64,000 bases of DNA from Tilletiopsis washingtonensis (taxonomy: Eukaryota; Basidiomycota; Exobasidiomycetes; Entylomatales), in contig NW_020312006.1 in the NCBI RefSeq assembly GCF_003144115.1, forward strand, positions 657,822-721,821. Direction: 5' to 3'. Both the position numbers and the translations under genes were made by a program. The notes beneath the pieces are model-generated. The model saw nothing but the letters and a program-made list of their open reading frames with translations, did no database searches and was not told the origin of the DNA. Position 1 is the stretch's first letter; each line of letters begins with the position of its first letter. This document shows positions 59,046-64,000 of this stretch, one piece after another.

Positions 59046-60378
59046 TCATTCGATGACGCGCTCAGTCTCGGCAATGATGCGTGGCAGGCGCCCCTTGTAT
59101 AGCGCCTGCAGAACCTCCTTCTCACGCCAGCGGCCTTTGCCGAGGTGCTGCAGCTCTGTGTCGATGATCAGCGCAGACTGCTCGCCGCCGTAGGCCTGCA
59201 GCGCACGAGCGTCAGCCAGGCGTGGAAGCGCATGAACTGGCACGACGACTCACGCGCGAGATGCCCGTGTCGATGAGGAGCACGCTCGCGTCGCAGCGCA
59301 CGACGAAGCCCGAGAAGTGAGGCGTGCTTACGAAGAGGTGTCAGCAGTGCGACTGCCGGCGACGCAGCCTGCTACGCACTGTCCCATGACGAGATGCTTC
59401 GCGCCCAGCAAGCGCGCAGCCTCTTCGGCGTGCCTGCAGACGAGCCGCTCCGAGTCTGTCGCATAGCCACGGTACCACAGCGGACCGTCCTCCGAGTACA
59501 GGCTCCGCTCTTCTGGCGTCGTCCCTGGTGGGAGGTACGTGCCGTCTTCGTTTTTGTACGCCTTGAGCAGCAAGCTGCGGCCGACGGCGTTGATGTGGGC
59601 TGTACCCCGTGCTGCCCACGCCGGTGTGATGCCGCCGTGCACAAAGTTTGCATGCGGCACCTGGTAGGACTCTGGTAGCTTCGCCCGAGCGACCTGCTCC
59701 GGCGGCAGCAGGGGCACCGTGTTTGTGATGCTGTAGTTGGCGAGCCAGGTCTGACCGATCCAGCCCTTCTCGGACATGGCTCGGCGACGGGCTTGGGCCC
59801 CACCAAAGGACGCGAGGTCGCCGGGTGTCACGAAGCGCCAGTCGTGCAGAGCGTTCATCATCTCGTGGTTGCCCACCTGCCATCGCGGCGAAGGGACCTC
59901 AGCCTAGCTGGCCGCATGCCGTTGCGCTTGGGGACACTCACGCAGTTGTGGACCTCGCCGCCGACCGCCTGCGCTTCGCTGCGCAGGCGGTCGAACATGC
60001 GGTAGAGGGCGATTGTGTCATCGCCGCGATCAACGATGTCGCCGGTGCTAGCGAGCACGGCCGAGCCGCCGCGCCAGTGCGCCTGCGCATCGATGAGCCC
60101 GGCCATGCGCAGGACATTGTGTGCGTGTGCGAGGTCGCCGTGCAGGTCTGCGACCGCCACCACCCTGCGGTGCAGTCGCTCATGGATCCCGCCAGAAAGC
60201 GCCGCGGGCGCGTGCCTAGACGTTGCAGGTGCGCGCAGGTACACGAAGCTGTGCCCGGCGGGTCATCAGCAAGCGCCTTGCGCTCTGCTCGAGAGGTGTG
60301 TCGCTCAAGTGCAACTCACCACACTCCCGTCAGCAGCACGGCCAGCAGCACCCGCAGGGGAAGAGTGGCAGCGGGCAT
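59046..60378 (-). CDS. Shewanella-like (SLP) PPP-type phosphatase with signal peptide
   Basis: Exons 60378-60320, 60215-59942, 59876-59380, 59326-59254 and 59195-59046 keep phase and give 350 residues. The start MPAATLPLRVLLAVLLTGVW reads as a signal peptide or signal anchor. The metal-binding motifs of the PPP/calcineurin fold follow in order: VADLHGD near residue 41 (Ala replaces the usual Gly of GDxHG), GDIVDRGDD near 76, VGNHEMMN near 112, FVHGGI near 190 and GHTPHFSG near 275. The long FGGAQARRRAMSEKGWIGQT insert after GNHE is characteristic of the bacterial-like SLP phosphatases of plants, algae and fungi. Secretory-pathway location is inferred. One acceptor (before exon 4) is AAG rather than CAG. 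Confidence 0.85.
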
Positions 60379-60994
60379 AGCGAGTGACGTGCCCCTGGAC
60401 GTGCGTGTGACTCAAATGTGCAGGCAAACAGGCCGCACCAGGAACGACGCTGGCTGGCGAGGCGGCAACGTGGCAGCTGAGGGACGCGTGTGTCGGAGAG
60501 CCCCTCGGCACCGCCCGTTGCTCTAAGCAATTGGACTGCGCAAGATGCTGGCGGTTGCGATGCGGTTGATCGGCAGCTGTCTTGCTTGCGTGTGTGCGGC
60601 GAGACGAAGCCCGGGCGGCGCTTGCGGAGAGGAGACGAGCGGCGAGAAGACAGGAGGAGGCTCGAGGCGGCGTCAGTGCTGGAGGCTGTGCTCCACATCG
60701 CGCGCGGCGCCGCCGGATTTAGCGCCCGACCCGGCCGACGCCATCTCGAGGGTGCAGCGCGCACGGGATCGGCATCGCCGCACAGGCGCGCAGCCTGCGT
60801 GGCGCACCATTCAGCACCAGCAGGCACGGCGCCGCGGAGGGCCGGTGCCGGGCAGCAAGCGCGGCAGCGGTGTCGCGCGAGGCGCGCGGCGCGCGCACGC
60901 CGTCATGCGGGGCGCCGCACGCCGCACTTCTTCCCGCGCACGACCACCACCACCGCCCGACCTCTCGCCCCGCCGTCCACGTCTCCTGCCCAGC
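60379..60994. promoter_or_regulatory. Divergent intergenic region, phosphatase / SET gene
   Basis: About 615 bp between diverging start codons. No specific element recognised. Confidence 0.4.
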
Positions 60995-62003
60995 ATGTCG
61001 TCCGCAGACGTCGCCAGCTCGCCGAGCACATACGCCGGACACCTCTCCAACGGCGACGGCATGGCCGCGTCGCGCGCCTACCGCCCCACGCACCCCGAGC
61101 TCTTCGAGGTGCGCTTCGAGGAAGGCGCGTACAACTCGAGCCTCGTCGCGCTGCGGGTGAGTGGAGCGCCCTGGACCGCTCTGTCGGCAGCAGACCGCAC
61201 GGCTGCCGCAGCTGCCACTGCTGCTGTGCCCTCGCGCCTCCTCAGGCGACTCTCCTCTGACGCCCCACGCGATGCAGAGCTTCAAGAAGGACGAGGTCAT
61301 CGCAGCCATGACAGCGGCCACGCCAAGCTCGCAGATCCGCTACTCGACAGTGCAGGTCAGCGAGCAGAGCCACATCGAGCTAAACAGCGAGTGAGTCCGG
61401 GAGCATGCCAGGCCAGCTGTGCAGACCATCGCTGCGGGAAGGCGTGCACAACCTGCTTCCGGCCTCGCTGACCTTGCACGCCTCTGCTTCTCAGCCTGCT
61501 GTACTGCAACCACTCCTGCTCGCCATCAGTGCGCTTCGACGTTTCGACGCCCGCCTCCGAGGCATCGGGACGTGGAGCCTGGGCCGCGCGCGCGGAGCAA
61601 GACATTGCCAAGGGCGACGTGCTGACGTTCTGTGAGTCTCGAGCCTCCGCCTCTGCGCCTCTGGCCTGCTGACCTCCTCCACAGTCTACCCCTCGACCGA
61701 GTGGCACATGTCGCAGCCGTTCCAGTGCAACTGCGGCTCGTCGGTGCGTGCTTCTGCGGGTGTGCCCCATGCTCCGCGGCGCTGACTGACCGGTCTACGC
61801 GTGCTCAGCAATGTCTCGGCATGATCTCCGGCGCCCAGCACATCGATGCCAAGAAGCTCGCACGCTACTTCCTCAATGCGCACATTCTGCGCCTGAAGGA
61901 GGCGCAGCTGGTGCAGGCGGGCGACGCCGAGGGCGCTCGCATGCTCGTCGATGGGCGCAACGACGTCCTCGGACGCGCACAGCCCGACGAGCAGACGGCA
62001 TGA
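60995..62003 (+). CDS. Small SET-domain protein with post-SET cysteine cluster
   Basis: Exons 60995-61156, 61278-61390, 61495-61631, 61685-61743 and 61809-62003 keep phase and give 221 residues. The core SET signature LLYCNHSCSPSVRFDV (the NHSC motif that shapes the AdoMet pocket) lies near residue 95. DIAKGDVLTFFYPSTEWHMS supplies the catalytic-tyrosine region, and QPFQCNCGSSQCLGMISGA is a compact post-SET zinc-binding motif with three cysteines visible after the SET core. There is no pre-SET, AWS or MYND domain. Short SET proteins of this type occur in many fungi and some bacteria. Lysine methylation of an unknown protein is inferred. The N-terminal half (ELFEVRFEEGAYNSSLVALR) is the first SET strand. 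Confidence 0.82.
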
Positions 62004-62148
62004 TGCCTCGCCGCATGCCTCGCCGCACGGCATAGGCGCACTGCGCAGCCGCAAGTGCGTCAAGTCAAGGGAAGGTCTAATACAATTGCATTGCTCGGAC
62101 CTGTCTCTAGAAGGAGGCGATGGTCGCGATCGCCCAGCAGGAGCTGCT

Positions 62149-64000
62149 TCACAGCCACTTGCCCTGCACTTCTTCGACCCACCAGCGGCGCACCTCTCTC
62201 ACCTCCTGCAGTCTTGGCGACTGCCTCAGTCCCGGCAGGACAAGGCCGGCAGGCACCGAGGCCAGCTCGACGAGCAGTGCGAAGACGATGATCGACGGAG
62301 CGATGGCGAGTGCGAGCCAAGGCGCGGCACGTCTCCGCAGTGCCTCGAAGGAGGCGATGAGCAGCCAAGCAAGAGTGCTGACGGCTGGCAGAGGGCGCTC
62401 GGCAGGCTGCGGCTTGAACGGCACGTTGGCGCCGAGCGCGCATGCAGCGCGCAGGCCAGAGCTGAATCCGTCTTCGTGGAAGCCGTACGCCGTCCAGGCA
62501 CCCGCGTAGTGTGCGCCGTGCCGGCCCTGCAGCGTGCGCAGGCGCGCCTGTGCGGCGACCGAGTCGGGCGTGTAGAGCGGGTGCGTGTACTTGAAGCGCC
62601 CGCGCACGAGGTGCTCGCGCGGCTCGGCGCCGGGCGCAGGGTTGAGCGTGACGAGGACGTGGCCGTGCTTCTCCTCGGGCAGCGACTGCAGCAGGTTCAT
62701 CCAGTACGTCAGCGTCACGCGGTCCTCGTCGGTCGAGCGCCGCGACTTAGACGTGGCGAGGAAGTTCCATGCGGACCATGCAATGCGGCGCACAGGCATG
62801 AGCTGGCGCACGGGCCGTCAGTGCTGCGCTGTAGAGGGCGAAACCGGCGCACTCACCTGCTCGTCGGCGTGCAGGACCGCCTCGTTCTCGCTGAACTTGA
62901 ACTTTGCAAGCGCGGCAGAGGCGTCGGGATCGGAGGACTCATCGAGGAGAGCCAAGGCCGTGTCGGCGTGGCAGGCGAAGATGACGCGGTCGAAGTGCTC
63001 CGAGTGGTCGCCGACGTGGACGATCCACCTTTCGCCATCCCTGCGCACCTTGTGCACGTTGCCGGCGTCTCCCAGGCGCAGGGCGCCGTCGGGCAGCTTG
63101 GACACGACGCGGCGCACGTAGTTGTGCGAGCCGCCCGCGATGGTGAGCCACGTCGGTCGATCGAGCAGCTGCAGCAGGTGGTGGTTGTGCATGAAGCGCA
63201 GCAGGGTCAAGGCCGGGAAGGCAGAGAAGGCCAGGCCTGGCGGCGTGCTCCAGATCGACGCCGTCATCGGCTGCGAGTGAGGCGCGTGAGTCAATAGCCG
63301 CGCGATGTGCGCTGGCTCTACGCACGATGAGGTAGTTGTTGCGGAACGAGTCGCCGTAGCCCCGCTCGTCGAGCCAAGCGCCGATGCTCTGTCCGGCGCC
63401 GCCCGCCTTGGCATCGGCACGCTGCGCAGTGGCTCGCAGCGTGTCTAGGCTCTGGTAGTTGAAGCGGATGATGTCCCAGATCATGCGCCAGTGGCTTGGG
63501 TCCAGCAGGTTCGCCCCCTGTGCGAAGAGTGCCGCTGGGCTTGAGCCGGCCCACTCAAATGCGCCACGCTGCAGTGCTGCTGACCGGCCGCTGCCCTTCG
63601 TCGCGGATGGCAGAGGCGGGGCTGCCGTCAGAGGAAACGACCGCGAGACGGCAAAGGACATGTCGGAGGAGAGGATTGGAACCTCGAGGTGCTTAAGGAA
63701 GCGCAGAAAGTTCGGATACGTGACCTGCCGCAGCCGGGTGAGCGACACTCCATCGGCATGGCCGAGAGAGTCGGCCTCACCTCGTTGAACACGATGAAGC
63801 CTCTGAGAGAGGTTGATCAGCCTCGCTCCACTCACGCGTCGCCTGGGCACGCGGCAGCACCGGCCCGATGTGAGAGCTCCACCTCGCTCTCCCGCCGACG
63901 CCACAGTCTGGCGGCATGCACAGCCCCCATGTCGCACTCACGTGTCCACGTCGCATGCTGGCGCGCCAGAGGGAGGCTCGAAGCGCACCGTGTTGCTGTG
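62149..64000 (-). CDS. FAD/NAD(P)-binding amine-oxidase-like oxidoreductase, C-terminal part
   Basis: The gene enters from the right edge. Visible exons are 64000-63941, 63802-63781, 63724-63326, 63270-62857 and 62802-62149, all in phase. The N-terminal Rossmann loop lies outside the window. HSNTVRF, then DVDTGFIVFNE across an intron, VTYPNFLRFLKHLEVP, FLRFMHNHHLLQLLDRPTWL (partly shown: RFMHNHHLLQ), GGSHNYVRRV, VIFACHADTALALL and GAHYAGAWTAYGFHEDG match the predicted NAD/FAD-binding proteins often found beside cyclopropane-fatty-acid synthases in bacteria. The C-terminus adds a hydrophobic helix (LALAIAPSIIVFALLVEL), so the protein may be membrane-attached. The 22-nt exon encodes GFIVFNE. 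The reaction is unknown; lipid or sterol-like substrates are a guess from the bacterial context. Confidence 0.85.

Noticed and set aside
1-64000. tRNA genes, transposons, long terminal repeats and CRISPR arrays
   Set aside because: No B-box-like GGTTCGAATCC with a matching A box, no transposase or reverse transcriptase motifs, and no direct repeat arrays were seen by eye in either strand.

Overview
The window is nuclear DNA from a filamentous or yeast-like fungus, most probably a GC-rich basidiomycete (inference). Genes carry several short introns of roughly 40-70 nt, mostly with GTGAGT/GTGCGT donors and a CTGAC branch point shortly before the acceptor. Codon third positions are nearly all G or C. 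A CSL-type transcription factor is present, a family known from basidiomycetes, fission yeasts and animals but absent from budding yeasts. Nothing here fixes the genus.

I support 21 protein genes, two of them cut by the window edges. Left to right: the end of an MFS transporter (+); a 6.1 kb gene-free stretch; a 1541-residue CSL transcription factor (+); eIF2B gamma (-) head-to-head with mitochondrial ribosomal protein mL43 (+); a DUF1769/UPF0590 protein (-) head-to-head with histone N-acetyltransferase NatD (+); a 12-exon sugar transporter (+); the thiamine enzyme Thi20 (-) head-to-head with GID ubiquitin ligase subunit Gid8 (+); an unrecognised coiled-coil/acidic protein (-); a PFA4-like DHHC palmitoyltransferase (-); an ABCC/MRP transporter (+); Coq11 (+) tail-to-tail with a Gre2-like reductase (-); an orphan ORF (+); a multi-span membrane protein (+); ribosomal eL19 (-) head-to-head with eS27 (+); a UPF0658 Golgi-type membrane protein (-) divergent from a P5B ATPase of the Ypk9/ATP13A2 type (+); a secreted or lumenal SLP-like phosphatase (-) divergent from a small SET protein (+); and the C-terminal part of an FAD-dependent oxidoreductase (-).

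The genes are housekeeping or general physiology: translation, vitamin and quinone synthesis, transport, protein turnover and lipid-protein modification. They do not form a biosynthetic cluster, and I saw no transposon, virus-like element, CRISPR array or tRNA. Most intron/exon models were built by hand from splice signals, reading phase and family conservation. Where the phase closes across every junction I give exon coordinates; where it does not, I say so.

The points most worth following are the CSL factor with consensus CSL sites in its own long upstream region, a 5-nt micro-exon in the sugar transporter, two probable GC-AG introns with the same GCGAGT donor, the head-to-head ribosomal protein pair with long introns, and the bacterial-like phosphatase with a signal peptide.
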